64,000 bases of DNA from Spirochaetia bacterium (GCA_029880285.1 JAOUOS010000004.1:62001-126000), one strand, 5' to 3'; shown: positions 1-9,186, counted from the first letter of the stretch. The notes: a model not told the origin generated them from the letters alone. A program made the numbers and translations.

Positions 1-342
1 AAGTCAAGATGACGAAGATACCGAACTTTCAAGTAAAACTGAACAAATTGAAGATCGAGAACCTGACACAGAAACTGAAGTTACCAGTGAAAATGAAATA
101 GATACTGAAACAACAAGTCAAGATGGCGAGGGTGCCGAACTTTTAAGTAAAACTGAACAAATTGAAGATCAAGAACCTGACACAGAAACTGAAGTTACCA
201 GTGAAAATGAATTAGATACTGAAACAACAAGTCAAGATGACGAAGATACCGAACTTTCAAGTAAAACTGAACAAATTGAAGATCGAGAACCTGACACAGA
301 AACTGAAGTTACCAGTGAAAATGAAATAGATACTGAAACAGA
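1..342 (+). repeat. 114-bp in-frame tandem repeat, three copies
   Basis: Three head-to-tail copies begin at 1, 115 and 229, with a period of 114 bases (38 codons). Copies 1 and 3 are almost identical, while copy 2 has several substitutions (for example a D-to-G change in SQDDED versus SQDGEG). The third copy diverges after about 340. The array may continue upstream of the window. Confidence 0.9.
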
Positions 343-889
343 AAAACTAGAAGACGAAAACACAGATTTAACTGAAACTGATTCTGAAGATTCTGAAACT
401 TTTGTAGAAAAAAACAATATTAGCGAAGCCACAGGCAAACCAGTTAAAGAAGAAAATCAGGCTTCGGCTTTTTCTGATCAAGAAATAATTAAAATAAAAG
501 AGGAAATTGAAACAGCAAGAACAGAGGCACTAGAACAAAATAATCAAATAAATCAATTAAGTTCTATGATAGAAATGTTGCAAGATAAGTTATTTATTAA
601 TCTTGTAACCGCTAAAACAGAAAATATAAGCTTCGCGAGCCACTATGACTATGATGTATTAAAAGACAAAGACTACCATAAAGCTAAAGAACATATGAAA
701 ATGGGTGACTATCAACAAGCTAGTTTATATTTTCAAAAAAGTATTCAAAATAACCCTAATTCAACAATACCCTTAACGGGGTTATCACGCTCACTTTATA
801 AAGAAAAAAAAATATCTGAAGCTAAAATTGTATTTAATAGATATATTGAAAAATTATTAGAAATTAACAAGAAGAAAACTAATAATTAG
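2..889 (+). CDS. Acidic repeat protein with coiled coil and C-terminal TPR (5' partial)
   Basis: The frame is open from the first bases of the window to the TAG at 887-889, so the start lies upstream; 295 residues are visible. The first ~113 residues are three near-identical 38-residue units rich in Glu, Asp, Ser and Thr (see the repeat feature). An acidic stretch and a predicted coiled coil (about residues 160-200) follow. The last ~75 residues look like one or two tetratricopeptide repeats (motif MKMGDYQQASLYFQKSIQNN). The ATG at 566 is internal and need not be a real start. The 3' end overlaps the convergent gene at 879 by 11 bases. I cannot assign a function; a surface or periplasmic scaffold is possible. 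The reading frame is certain, the role is not. Confidence 0.7.
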   Translation, partial: SQDDEDTELSSKTEQIEDREPDTETEVTSENEIDTETTSQDGEGAELLSKTEQIEDQEPDTETEVTSENELDTETTSQDDEDTELSSKTEQIEDREPDTETEVTSENEIDTETEKLEDENTDLTETDSEDSETFVEKNNISEATGKPVKEENQASAFSDQEIIKIKEEIETARTEALEQNNQINQLSSMIEMLQDKLFINLVTAKTENISFASHYDYDVLKDKDYHKAKEHMKMGDYQQASLYFQKSIQNNPNSTIPLTGLSRSLYKEKKISEAKIVFNRYIEKLLEINKKKTNN

Positions 890-1673
890 TATCAATTTGT
901 TTTATATCCTTTCTTTTTAGAGTTAATTCTCCAAATTCTTCAGAAAATATAATAATAAATTCATCGTTTAACTCAATTAAATCTGCTTCATATTTTTGCC
1001 CGTCTTTTAAAGTTAATTTAATTTTCTTTACTTTTCCTTTTTCATCTTGTAGCAACATTGAAGAATCTGATCTACCAATAGAAATATGACGTCCCAAAGA
1101 AATTTTATATTTAAATATTAATCCGCCGTTTTTATCTTTAGCCGCGTATTCGGGCATTTTTAATATATAACCCACCGAAAATTCTGGTATTAAAAATATT
1201 TTTCTGGGAAAATATAAATCAATTCCAGAACTTATCGAAAATCCCAGTGAAGAAATATCTTTAGTTTGAATTTGAACATCCGGCGATAATTTACTATTCA
1301 TACCTTTCATTATATAATAATCTACGTGAACACCAAACCTCGGATAAAAATGGAACTCTTGTATTTTATCGCCAAATAATTGATATTCAAATCCGGTTGA
1401 AAAATACTTCCAATCTGTAATTATATAACTTTCATGAAAAGATTGAAAAGCAGCGCCTAGAGAAATATCAAAATTTGGTAAAAATCGTAAAGAACTTGAT
1501 AAGCCAAATAATGTAGCCATAGGATATGTATTAAACAATGATTCAGGATAGGTTATCGCTTGAAACTGTGGATATACCCTAATATTTTTTAAACCAAAAT
1601 CTATTGAGTTTATTGGATGAATAAAAATAAAAATTTTTATTATAAAAATGATTTTAATTTTATTTTTTTTCAT
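879..1673 (-). CDS. Exported barrel-like protein with small SH3/Sm-like tail, paralog 1
   Basis: A 264-residue protein with an N-terminal hydrophobic signal peptide (about residues 1-24). The body alternates aromatic and polar residues, as outer-membrane beta-barrels do (VYPQFQAITY, YPRFGVHVDYYIMKGM). It is a close paralog of the next gene upstream (1768-2448) and a distant paralog of 2455-3267. The last ~45 residues form a separate small beta-rich unit (LTLKDGQKYEADLIELNDE) that resembles short Sm/SH3-like tails of exported proteins. It is the last gene of the minus-strand cytochrome operon, after a 94-base gap. No family name is recognised. An accessory outer-membrane protein of the electron-transfer complex is an inference from position only. 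Confidence 0.65.
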   Translation of the reverse strand: MKKNKIKIIFIIKIFIFIHPINSIDFGLKNIRVYPQFQAITYPESLFNTYPMATLFGLSSSLRFLPNFDISLGAAFQSFHESYIITDWKYFSTGFEYQLFGDKIQEFHFYPRFGVHVDYYIMKGMNSKLSPDVQIQTKDISSLGFSISSGIDLYFPRKIFLIPEFSVGYILKMPEYAAKDKNGGLIFKYKISLGRHISIGRSDSSMLLQDEKGKVKKIKLTLKDGQKYEADLIELNDEFIIIFSEEFGELTLKRKDIKQIDTNY

Positions 1674-1767
1674 TACTAATAGTCTATTTTTTTCTTTTAG
1701 TTTTATAAGTATCGGTTTTCTAAAAAATATTTTGAATTCTGAAAAAAATAAAGTTTTAATGATTCAG

Positions 1768-2448
1768 TTATTCTTCAGAATTTGTTTCGTCTTCAGAAGA
1801 GACCTCTTCGTCATTTACGGCATCAGTTTGTTTTGAAAAACTAAACGGAATTCGATAGCCTAATGAAAGTTTATATTTATACACAAGACCTCCTGAATTA
1901 GCGCCTGCCGCGTATTCGGGCATTTTAAGTATATATCCAAGAGAAAACTCAGGCAACAAAAATATATCTCTGGGAAAATAAAGATCAATACCAGCGTTTA
2001 CTGAAAATCCCAATGAAGATACTGTTGAAGATGAAACTTGCAGCGAGGGCGATATATTTGCGTCCATCCCTTTCATAACATAAAAATCAGTATGAAATCC
2101 AAACCTTGGATAAAAATGAAATTCTTTTATATTTTCACCAAATAATTGATACTCAAAGCCGGCAGAAAAAGCCTTCCAATCTATAATAATATAGCTGTCA
2201 TGGAATGCCTGAAAAGAAGCCGACAATGCAAAATCTAAGTTTGTCAATAGTTGTATAGAACTCGAAATACCTACTAAATTGGCCATTGGATATGTATCAA
2301 ACAAAGATTCTGAATATGTAATTGCCTCAAATTGCGGATAAACCCTTACATTTTTCAAACCAAATTCCATTGGCTTGATAGAATTTGTAACCGCGAATAT
2401 TAAAACTGCAGCAAATATGTGTTTTATGAATTTTTTATTCTTTTTCAT
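1768..2448 (-). CDS. Exported barrel-like protein, paralog 2
   Basis: A 226-residue protein with a signal peptide (MKKNKKFIKHIFAAVLIFAV) and a barrel-like body that, judged by eye, matches paralog 1 at well over half of its positions (shared blocks VRVYPQF, FHFYPRFG, LPEFSLGYILKMPEYAA). Paralogs 1 and 3 end in an Sm/SH3-like unit. This copy instead stops in a short acidic tail (about 18 residues rich in Glu, Asp and Ser). It sits 6 bases downstream of paralog 3, which suggests co-transcription and a local duplication. Function unknown. Confidence 0.65.
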   Translation of the reverse strand: MKKNKKFIKHIFAAVLIFAVTNSIKPMEFGLKNVRVYPQFEAITYSESLFDTYPMANLVGISSSIQLLTNLDFALSASFQAFHDSYIIIDWKAFSAGFEYQLFGENIKEFHFYPRFGFHTDFYVMKGMDANISPSLQVSSSTVSSLGFSVNAGIDLYFPRDIFLLPEFSLGYILKMPEYAAGANSGGLVYKYKLSLGYRIPFSFSKQTDAVNDEEVSSEDETNSEE

Positions 2449-2454
2449 ATTATT

Positions 2455-3267
2455 TTATTGTACTTCATAGATATCTTCTATATCCGCACGTAAAAAAACA
2501 ACCTCTCCCATTTCGTCTATTCGAAGAATAATATTTAATTCATTTTCTTTTACAAGAACACCGGTAATTCTTTTTTCATTTTTTAGAATCAGTTCTACTT
2601 TTTTTTCAATTACGGCACCTGTGCTGGTTAATTCTTTTTCATTAATGGAAAAGTGGTATCCTGAAGATATTTTTACCCTATATAATGGACCCAATGCATG
2701 GCTGGGAAAAGAAAACAGAGAAACACCGAATTCAAAATTTATAAAAGCTTTATAAGGAAAATATAATTCAAGACCAATGCCCGGCGAAAAAGATACTGAA
2801 GAAGCATCTTTTGGCTCATCATGATGGCGATGTATATCGGTAACAGAAATATAATCAATAGAAGCAAATGCAGCCGGATAAAAAGAAAATGATTCAAAGC
2901 CTCCTCCAAAAATTCTATATTCAGCGCCTAACTGATATTGTGCCCATTTATCAAGAGGATAACTTGCTTTTTGAAGCTGCCATGAACACGCAATAAACGC
3001 GTCTAAATCGTTTAATACTCTGCTTGATAAAACAAAACCCAATAGATTTGTTATAGGGTACGTGTCATTTTTAACTTCTGCGTATGAAAAGATTTGATAC
3101 ATAACGGCAAGTCTTACATTTTTAACCATAAACGATTTTTTTTGCGGCATCCCGTACGGCGAAGGCGGCATTCCATCTCCTTCTGCTTCTGGCATATCCT
3201 GAGCTTTAATTGAACCAGTTAATAAAATAGTGGTTATTATAATTATTAATAATTTTTTCCGTTTCAT
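2455..3267 (-). CDS. Exported barrel-like protein with Sm/SH3-like tail, paralog 3
   Basis: A 270-residue protein with a signal peptide ending near AQDMP, a Pro/Met-rich linker, then a barrel-like body distantly related to the two following genes (shared NVRL...DTYPITNLLGF pattern and ELYFPYKAF). A histidine-rich loop (HRHHDEP, about residue 147) is specific to this copy. The C-terminal unit (VELILKNEKRITGVLVKENE) matches the tail of paralog 1. Its ATG overlaps the stop of the upstream multihaem cytochrome by 4 bases (3264-3267), so translation is probably coupled. That coupling is the best evidence that this family works with the cytochromes. Confidence 0.65.
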   Translation of the reverse strand: MKRKKLLIIIITTILLTGSIKAQDMPEAEGDGMPPSPYGMPQKKSFMVKNVRLAVMYQIFSYAEVKNDTYPITNLLGFVLSSRVLNDLDAFIACSWQLQKASYPLDKWAQYQLGAEYRIFGGGFESFSFYPAAFASIDYISVTDIHRHHDEPKDASSVSFSPGIGLELYFPYKAFINFEFGVSLFSFPSHALGPLYRVKISSGYHFSINEKELTSTGAVIEKKVELILKNEKRITGVLVKENELNIILRIDEMGEVVFLRADIEDIYEVQ

Positions 3268-6032
3268 TTTTTACCAAAAATTTTCTTTATAATTTGTATA
3301 AGTTTTCTACGAAGCCTGTAATAAAGTAAAATAAAAGCGGTAGGACCAAATAAATATCCGGTACCAGAAGCCGGCACAGTTGAATCGCCCCCTATAAAAC
3401 AACCAACGGGCTCTACATAATCTTCTTCTTCACCGCCAGCTGCTTCTGTAACTATACCAGTTGGCACACCATTCTCATTAACAATAATATCACTCGGAAT
3501 ATGTTCGGTAATTATTGGCGAAGGTTTCTCTACTTCAATTTCGCACGCGTTTGTACAACCGTCACCATTAATATTATTGCCATCATCACATTCTTCTAAC
3601 AATGGTAAAGTAACATCAGAAAGATCGAGACCTAAAACAGGATTACCATCTAGTATACCGTTACCGCATAAATCTAAAGTGGTGTCTTGTGAACCAAAAC
3701 TATCATTTTCACCATACTCAGGTTCATCACCGGGAAACTTCAACCATCCATCTTTATCGGCTATACCGCCATGGTTATGACAATTCACGCAAGCCTGCGG
3801 ATCAGGAGGATTTGTGGTACAGGCCGCGTCATTAGGATCACAAACAAAAGTATTTGAATGACCGCCATGGGCACCTTTTGTATAATGACATTTTTCACAC
3901 AGAGGCGCAAGATACACGCCTCCCGTGCTGGCAGTAGTAATTTGTACGGGAGCTAGATTTTGAACAATTGGTTCAGGCGTACCGCTGGCAGTATTTTTAA
4001 AACCCGAGGTACCATTATAATATCCATCATTATAATAAGAAGAACCGTCAACAATTTCATTAATAGAATATAAATTAGTAGAACCGTGTTTATTATGACA
4101 ATTAATGCACATAAGTTCAGCGGCATAATTTATGCCGTCTGCTTTATCATAATATCTATGTTTTGAAGTTACATTTTTCCATGTTCTTTTTGAATCTTTA
4201 CCATGCGGCGAAAAGCGCCATGATAAATTTACATACCAGGGAGATGCCCCATAACCGCCCGAATTAACGCCCTTAATAAGGCTTGCCTTGCCCGGTGTAC
4301 CCTGTCTTATTAAAGTTAAATTACTTACGGCAGCATCACCATAACCAATATAGCCGTCAAGATATGTCAAAGAACGTATCGTTGTCACATCACAGTTGGG
4401 CCGCCACCAAGGGCATAACCTAAACTCAAAAGTATCGCCTATACTAATTGTATTATCAACCAAAACTTCCATACTGCCTGAATATCCATTTACGGCATCT
4501 AAATACATACTGGATGAATTCCATTTTGAAATTCTGCCTGCGGCTAACGTTCCCGTAGAAAGAAAAATATACTGCCCTTCGCCGGGCTGTCCGGGAAGAA
4601 AAACTCCGGGAGTTGTCTCAAAAAGACCATAATAATTTGTCCAATTATTATAATCAATAGCATATTCATTTAATCCTGTATCTGTGCCAGATCTTTGAGG
4701 GTTAACCCGGGGAGGAAACTGCATCTTATAAGGATTCGTTTCGGCAGGATCAGGAGCAATAGCTGTTTCGCCGCCCATATGACATTCAAGACAAAAACTA
4801 TTTTTCTTTTGCCTGTCTAACACGGGATCTGCATCATTAAAATCATAAGCTCTGGTTCTGGCCCAGGGGTGAACCACCGGCTGTTCTTTCGCCGATGTAT
4901 GCGGATTATGGCAGTCAAGACAGTCAAGTGTTGTGCCGTTAACGGAATGATCCGTCGCGAAAACATCATGCCTTGTATTCACAGTTCGGGCATTACTGCT
5001 ATAGTATGTGTAACCTGTTGTTTTATAGTTCGTATCTACATAGGTTGTAGGTACACCGCCTACGTTACCGCTTAAAAAGGCAGTTTTAGCATCAGGCGGC
5101 TGGTTTCCGTTACCAAAAGGATCAAGAGCATTTGCCGCTAAAATTGCAGCTCCGTCTGAGTCATGACAGCCAAGACAAAAATTCGATAGATTTAAATTCT
5201 TAGCAGTAATAGCCGCATCTAGTGTTTTATCATCTCTCAGTTTATAAAAATATCCTGTCTCACCCGCTATAGTAACTCCGGTATCTTCATTATCCATAGC
5301 ATACAGGTAAATATCGCCTGATCTATGAGTTACGCCGCCGCTAACCGCGTCTATATAATGACAAACTTTACAGTCATTGCTGTCTAATTGAGCGCCATAA
5401 TGCGCGTGTGTACTATTTTCGGGAAATTCTGGCTTTATGGCTCTTCGAATTAAACCAGTAACTTTTAGAGCTTGAATATTACTTGGTATAGCATATGTAT
5501 GACAAGATAGACAATTCGTATCACCAGTATATTCACCAGTTGTCGGATCTGTAGCGGTACCTTCAAAATCCCAAATAAATGTATACTCACCTTTGTGACA
5601 GGCTACGTTCATACAAGTACCTGACTCATCATGCCATAAAGCATTGGGGTTGTCTTCATCAAAGTTAATAATATTACCACTCGATTGAACCATTTTAGTC
5701 GAATCATAACCGTTAATTGTACCATTTTTATGAAGCGGATTATTTAAATGCTCATAATGACAATCGGTACATGTTACCTGAACACCAGATATAGGGTTCG
5801 TTTTTGCCAAATGGGGCGTATGAATACCAGTAGTAGGCGGGAATTTAGCCAGCGGAGTTATAGGATGGCAGTCTTTTGCTCCACATCCGCCCGCTGTAGC
5901 TATTTCATTTTGGGTACTGGCATAATCATTATTCATTTGACTGCAACCCGTAAATACAAACAGAGTTGTGGTACCTACTAGTAATATTCTATAGAAAATA
6001 TTATTTTGTTTATTTATATTAAGTATATTCAT
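3264..6032 (-). CDS. Multihaem c-type cytochrome lipoprotein with DUF4215 and C-terminal anchor
   Basis: The ATG at 6032 was chosen because it puts a normal-length lipoprotein signal before Cys30 (LFVFTGCSQ); an in-frame ATG at 6179, 10 bases after the upstream gene, would add 49 residues. From the chosen start (922 residues) there are nine CXXCH sites (near residues 88, 174, 221, 286, 371, 414, 642, 712 and 748). Two CX4CH sites (CGAKDCH at 50, CMNVACH at 140) have the spacing seen in the Geobacter CxxxxCH/CXXCH family. Residues ~450-630 form a haem-free, beta-rich insert. Residues ~789-832 match the DUF4215/myxococcal disulfide repeat (EECDDGNNINGDGCTNACE). The tail is GCFIGG, then a hydrophobic segment, then Arg/Lys, like a tripartite sorting signal. 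Probably the outermost, surface-exposed member of an electron conduit. The haem assignment is firm; the location is inferred. Confidence 0.85.
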   Translation of the reverse strand: MNILNINKQNNIFYRILLVGTTTLFVFTGCSQMNNDYASTQNEIATAGGCGAKDCHPITPLAKFPPTTGIHTPHLAKTNPISGVQVTCTDCHYEHLNNPLHKNGTINGYDSTKMVQSSGNIINFDEDNPNALWHDESGTCMNVACHKGEYTFIWDFEGTATDPTTGEYTGDTNCLSCHTYAIPSNIQALKVTGLIRRAIKPEFPENSTHAHYGAQLDSNDCKVCHYIDAVSGGVTHRSGDIYLYAMDNEDTGVTIAGETGYFYKLRDDKTLDAAITAKNLNLSNFCLGCHDSDGAAILAANALDPFGNGNQPPDAKTAFLSGNVGGVPTTYVDTNYKTTGYTYYSSNARTVNTRHDVFATDHSVNGTTLDCLDCHNPHTSAKEQPVVHPWARTRAYDFNDADPVLDRQKKNSFCLECHMGGETAIAPDPAETNPYKMQFPPRVNPQRSGTDTGLNEYAIDYNNWTNYYGLFETTPGVFLPGQPGEGQYIFLSTGTLAAGRISKWNSSSMYLDAVNGYSGSMEVLVDNTISIGDTFEFRLCPWWRPNCDVTTIRSLTYLDGYIGYGDAAVSNLTLIRQGTPGKASLIKGVNSGGYGASPWYVNLSWRFSPHGKDSKRTWKNVTSKHRYYDKADGINYAAELMCINCHNKHGSTNLYSINEIVDGSSYYNDGYYNGTSGFKNTASGTPEPIVQNLAPVQITTASTGGVYLAPLCEKCHYTKGAHGGHSNTFVCDPNDAACTTNPPDPQACVNCHNHGGIADKDGWLKFPGDEPEYGENDSFGSQDTTLDLCGNGILDGNPVLGLDLSDVTLPLLEECDDGNNINGDGCTNACEIEVEKPSPIITEHIPSDIIVNENGVPTGIVTEAAGGEEEDYVEPVGCFIGGDSTVPASGTGYLFGPTAFILLYYRLRRKLIQIIKKIFGKK

Positions 6033-6188
6033 CAATTTATCAATATTATTACTAAAAATAGTATGGAACTTCTTTATAAGAGTTGCTAGTTTTATTTCAT
6101 ATATAATATGTTTTAATATAAACAAATAGGACAAAAAATAACCTTTTATGTAACTTATTGCAACTTTATAATTTTTCATATTATCACA

Positions 6189-7841
6189 TTACTTATAATT
6201 CTTACCCTGAAAATGACATACATTACAGTCAGATACCATATGACATGCTTTGCATGCTGAAAGTCTAAATTTTGCGCGTTTCGCGTGAAAATTTGGCCCA
6301 TTTGGATTCATCCAGCCGTCAGAATGTACTCTTTTAATTCTTAAATCACTATCTAAGTTTACTCCTTTTTGTACGTGACACTCATAGCAAAATCTATCAG
6401 TATGACAGGCTGAACATTTTTTTTGTGCAACTCTGGCTTCAAATTTATGAGTGAGCTCCCAATTAGGATTATGTTCAAACCTTGGTTTTACGGTTCCATT
6501 ATGACAATCAAGACACATTTTTTCTGTAGGATGACATGATAAACAATTTTCTCTATCATTATTTGCTTTTAGTTTATGTTGTTTCATCCAGCCTTGATAA
6601 TGATTTTCAGGCTTTAAGGGTTCAAGATGACATTTTGTGCAAAACTGATTTGCCGTCTTATTATCATGACATTGAAAACAATATTCCATTTCAGGAGTAA
6701 TTTCTTTGTTTTCAAACATATTCTTTTCATACGCAACCGCGTGACAGCTGTCACAGCTCATTAGTTGCTTGCCAACATGCTGCTGATGATTAAATTCAAC
6801 TGACCTTTTATAATAATCAAGTTTTACAACCTCTAAAACATCTTCTGCGTTTTCATGGCAATCTGGGCATAAATCTGGCGTAGGTATATCAGGACCAAAC
6901 TTGGTTGTTTTCGTTTCTGTGATTGTAGAATGGCAATCCATACAGTCTGCTTCATTTTTATGAGTAAAATGAGGAAATTGCACTTTTTCTTTATGGCATA
7001 GTGAACATTTTTTAGGCGCGGTGTCGTTATCATGACACTCATAACACAACTTCATTTCAGGAAAAGCGCCGCCAGGCTCAAAATCTTCATCATGAATTTT
7101 TTTATGACAGAATTTACATTCAAGCCCTTGTTCGACATGCACCTGATGGTTAAACTCAAGACCATTTTTAGGCTTCGAACGTTTAAATTCTACAATACTA
7201 GGAGCATCACCCTCACTGTCATGACATTCAAAGCAAACTTCTTCTTTAACCGGAAGATTATCATCTATAGACTGGGTACTATCCGGAGCTTTTGTATGAC
7301 AGTCGACACATTCTGCCTCATTTTTATGTGTAATATGGGGAAATGTAACCGATTCAGCATGACACAAACCGCATTTTTTAGGAGCAATTTCACCATCATG
7401 ACATTCATTACAAACCTTCATAGGAGGGAAGGCAGTTCCCGGTTCAAAATCTTCTTTTTTTATTTTTTTATCATGACAGGTTAAGCATTGAATATCCTGA
7501 TCTACATGAGCTTGATGGTTAAAATTTAATTTATTTTTAGGTCTAGAGCGGTAAAAAACTACTGGTTTTACTTCTTCTATATCATGACAATCTACACATA
7601 TTTGTTCTTTAATGGGCACATTATCATCTATTTCTTTTGTGCTTTCTGGAATTCTTGCATGGCAATCTGTACATTCTGTATCGGGATGATCTCCAAAACT
7701 ATGTGAAAATCTGGGTATTCCACTTTCTTTATCTTCTGAATATAGACCTTTATAAGTAAGAAAAAAAGCAAACACTAATAAAAATATAATTTTAATATAT
7801 TTTGCTTGAAATAATTTTATGTTTATTAAAAAGTTTTTCAT
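6189..7841 (-). CDS. 21-haem periplasmic-type cytochrome c (c7/c3-like modules)
   Basis: The ATG at 7841 is used because it gives a compact signal peptide; a TTG at 7871 would add 10 residues and overlap the upstream porin. The 550-residue protein carries 21 CXXCH motifs and many paired FNHQxHV / FPHxTHK histidines, as in class III (c3/c7) cytochromes that provide distal haem ligands. Three modules of ~120 residues repeat in the first two thirds (blocks ending ECVDCH / CFECH / CKFCH / CYECH / CSLCH). The last third has six or more further haems in a less regular layout. No second membrane span is visible, so a periplasmic wire is expected. It lies between a porin gene and an outer-membrane lipoprotein cytochrome gene. 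Haem binding is certain from the motifs; the physiological electron donor is unknown. Confidence 0.9.
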   Translation of the reverse strand: MKNFLINIKLFQAKYIKIIFLLVFAFFLTYKGLYSEDKESGIPRFSHSFGDHPDTECTDCHARIPESTKEIDDNVPIKEQICVDCHDIEEVKPVVFYRSRPKNKLNFNHQAHVDQDIQCLTCHDKKIKKEDFEPGTAFPPMKVCNECHDGEIAPKKCGLCHAESVTFPHITHKNEAECVDCHTKAPDSTQSIDDNLPVKEEVCFECHDSEGDAPSIVEFKRSKPKNGLEFNHQVHVEQGLECKFCHKKIHDEDFEPGGAFPEMKLCYECHDNDTAPKKCSLCHKEKVQFPHFTHKNEADCMDCHSTITETKTTKFGPDIPTPDLCPDCHENAEDVLEVVKLDYYKRSVEFNHQQHVGKQLMSCDSCHAVAYEKNMFENKEITPEMEYCFQCHDNKTANQFCTKCHLEPLKPENHYQGWMKQHKLKANNDRENCLSCHPTEKMCLDCHNGTVKPRFEHNPNWELTHKFEARVAQKKCSACHTDRFCYECHVQKGVNLDSDLRIKRVHSDGWMNPNGPNFHAKRAKFRLSACKACHMVSDCNVCHFQGKNYK

Positions 7842-7845
7842 AATA

Positions 7846-9186
7846 TTAAAAATTATATGTAATGGACACAATTCCCCTTAGATCAAAGTCATATTTAAAA
7901 TTATTATAAAATTCCATATATCCATTTAAGTTTAAACTTTTAAAAAAAGTTCTTTCTGCGCCAAGCGTACCAAAAAACCCTTTTTTTGAAAATATTGGAT
8001 CATTGTACTCAGCCTGATAAAAAATAGCCCCTCCGCCTAATATTATTTTAACATAGTTAAAGTCTCTGTTTACTTCAAACATAGTTTTTAAATTATCGCC
8101 TAAAGGAGATTTTAAATATTCCGTTAAAAAATTGAATCCAAATTTATAAAAATTGTAATGCTTAACCGACAGCTCGACAGAATGTCCCATGCTTTCAGCT
8201 TCTTGAGTTATAGTATGCTGTTCTCCGGTTGATTTTTTTTGATCAGGTTTAGGGAAAATTAAAGCGCCATACGCCAATGAAACATAAAAATAACTATTTA
8301 TTTTACCTGTTGTTTTTAAGCGGCCCTCATGTGAAGAAAAAGTTTCAAATAATGCCCAAAAAGAATCGCTTAAAAAAACGGGCCGATAATACTCATATTC
8401 TAAATCAAAGTATAAATAATCAAGCGGCATAATATTAAATCCGGCTATTGCTCCGGCTGGTAAACCCGCTTCTAAATCAAATAATCCATAGCCATAAAAT
8501 TGAAAAATATTATAGAATAATGGTGTATCGGCGTCTATTGAAACATAGTGCTCAACAAGTCTGTAAAAATTTTGAGAAGCTTGATATTCTAATTGATAGG
8601 TTCCAAATACTTTAGAAGCATAATTTGCTCGAAAGCCTTCTATAATATCACCGCCCCTTTCATCAATGAAAAAATTTCTATAATCAAAGCTGTTAAACCT
8701 TTGCTCTTTATCTAAACTTTCAACATAGTCATCTTTAACGATAAAACCAGCGAACACCCCTAAAGTTAGATCATCAATAATATTATAACTTATATTAAAC
8801 CCGTCATAATTATTCATTGAAAAACTATTTACATTAAAAATTCTGCCTGCCTGCCAGTGCAGTTTTCCGTCTTTTCTATCAAAATAAGTATAAAACATTT
8901 CATAATAAAACTGATCAATCTCTCCGTTTTTTTCAGTTGTATAGCTTACCCTGTTATTTGTATGAAAACTCATACCATCAACAGCTCTGTTGCCAAAATC
9001 TAAAAAAATATTTTGATCAACTCTGGCGCTTAGTTTAGATTTAGTTTTATCTGTTTGAGGATCAACCGTACCAACAGAATATGTATGAATAACAGTTTGA
9101 AGAGCTCCTTCTGCGTATATGAAAGATTTATTAATTGATAATAATATTAAAAAAGATAAGATGTATTTCATACTCTTTATTAACAT
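7846..9186 (-). CDS. Outer-membrane beta-barrel porin of a porin-cytochrome conduit
   Basis: A 446-residue protein whose signal peptide ends near YAEGA. The ATG at 9186 is preceded by AGGGA at a suitable distance. The body is a series of amphipathic beta strands with aromatic girdles (YYEMFYTYFDRKDGKLHWQA, LDYLYFDLEYEYYRPVF). It ends in Phe after GIVSITYNF, the usual C-terminal signal for the BAM machinery. It is the first gene of the operon and directly precedes the 21-haem cytochrome. Known porin-cytochrome conduits (MtrABC, OmbB-OmaB-OmcB) use a barrel of this kind as a sleeve. No sequence match to MtrB or OmbB can be claimed by eye; the role rests on barrel features plus context. Confidence 0.7.
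   Translation of the reverse strand: MLIKSMKYILSFLILLSINKSFIYAEGALQTVIHTYSVGTVDPQTDKTKSKLSARVDQNIFLDFGNRAVDGMSFHTNNRVSYTTEKNGEIDQFYYEMFYTYFDRKDGKLHWQAGRIFNVNSFSMNNYDGFNISYNIIDDLTLGVFAGFIVKDDYVESLDKEQRFNSFDYRNFFIDERGGDIIEGFRANYASKVFGTYQLEYQASQNFYRLVEHYVSIDADTPLFYNIFQFYGYGLFDLEAGLPAGAIAGFNIMPLDYLYFDLEYEYYRPVFLSDSFWALFETFSSHEGRLKTTGKINSYFYVSLAYGALIFPKPDQKKSTGEQHTITQEAESMGHSVELSVKHYNFYKFGFNFLTEYLKSPLGDNLKTMFEVNRDFNYVKIILGGGAIFYQAEYNDPIFSKKGFFGTLGAERTFFKSLNLNGYMEFYNNFKYDFDLRGIVSITYNF

Noticed and set aside
232..438. Ser-rich open frame on the minus strand
   Set aside because: It is the antisense of the acidic repeat region; low-complexity translation and no ribosome-binding site.
7032..7484. 150-codon plus-strand frame
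   Set aside because: Lies opposite the 21-haem cytochrome, whose CXXCH pattern proves the minus strand is coding.
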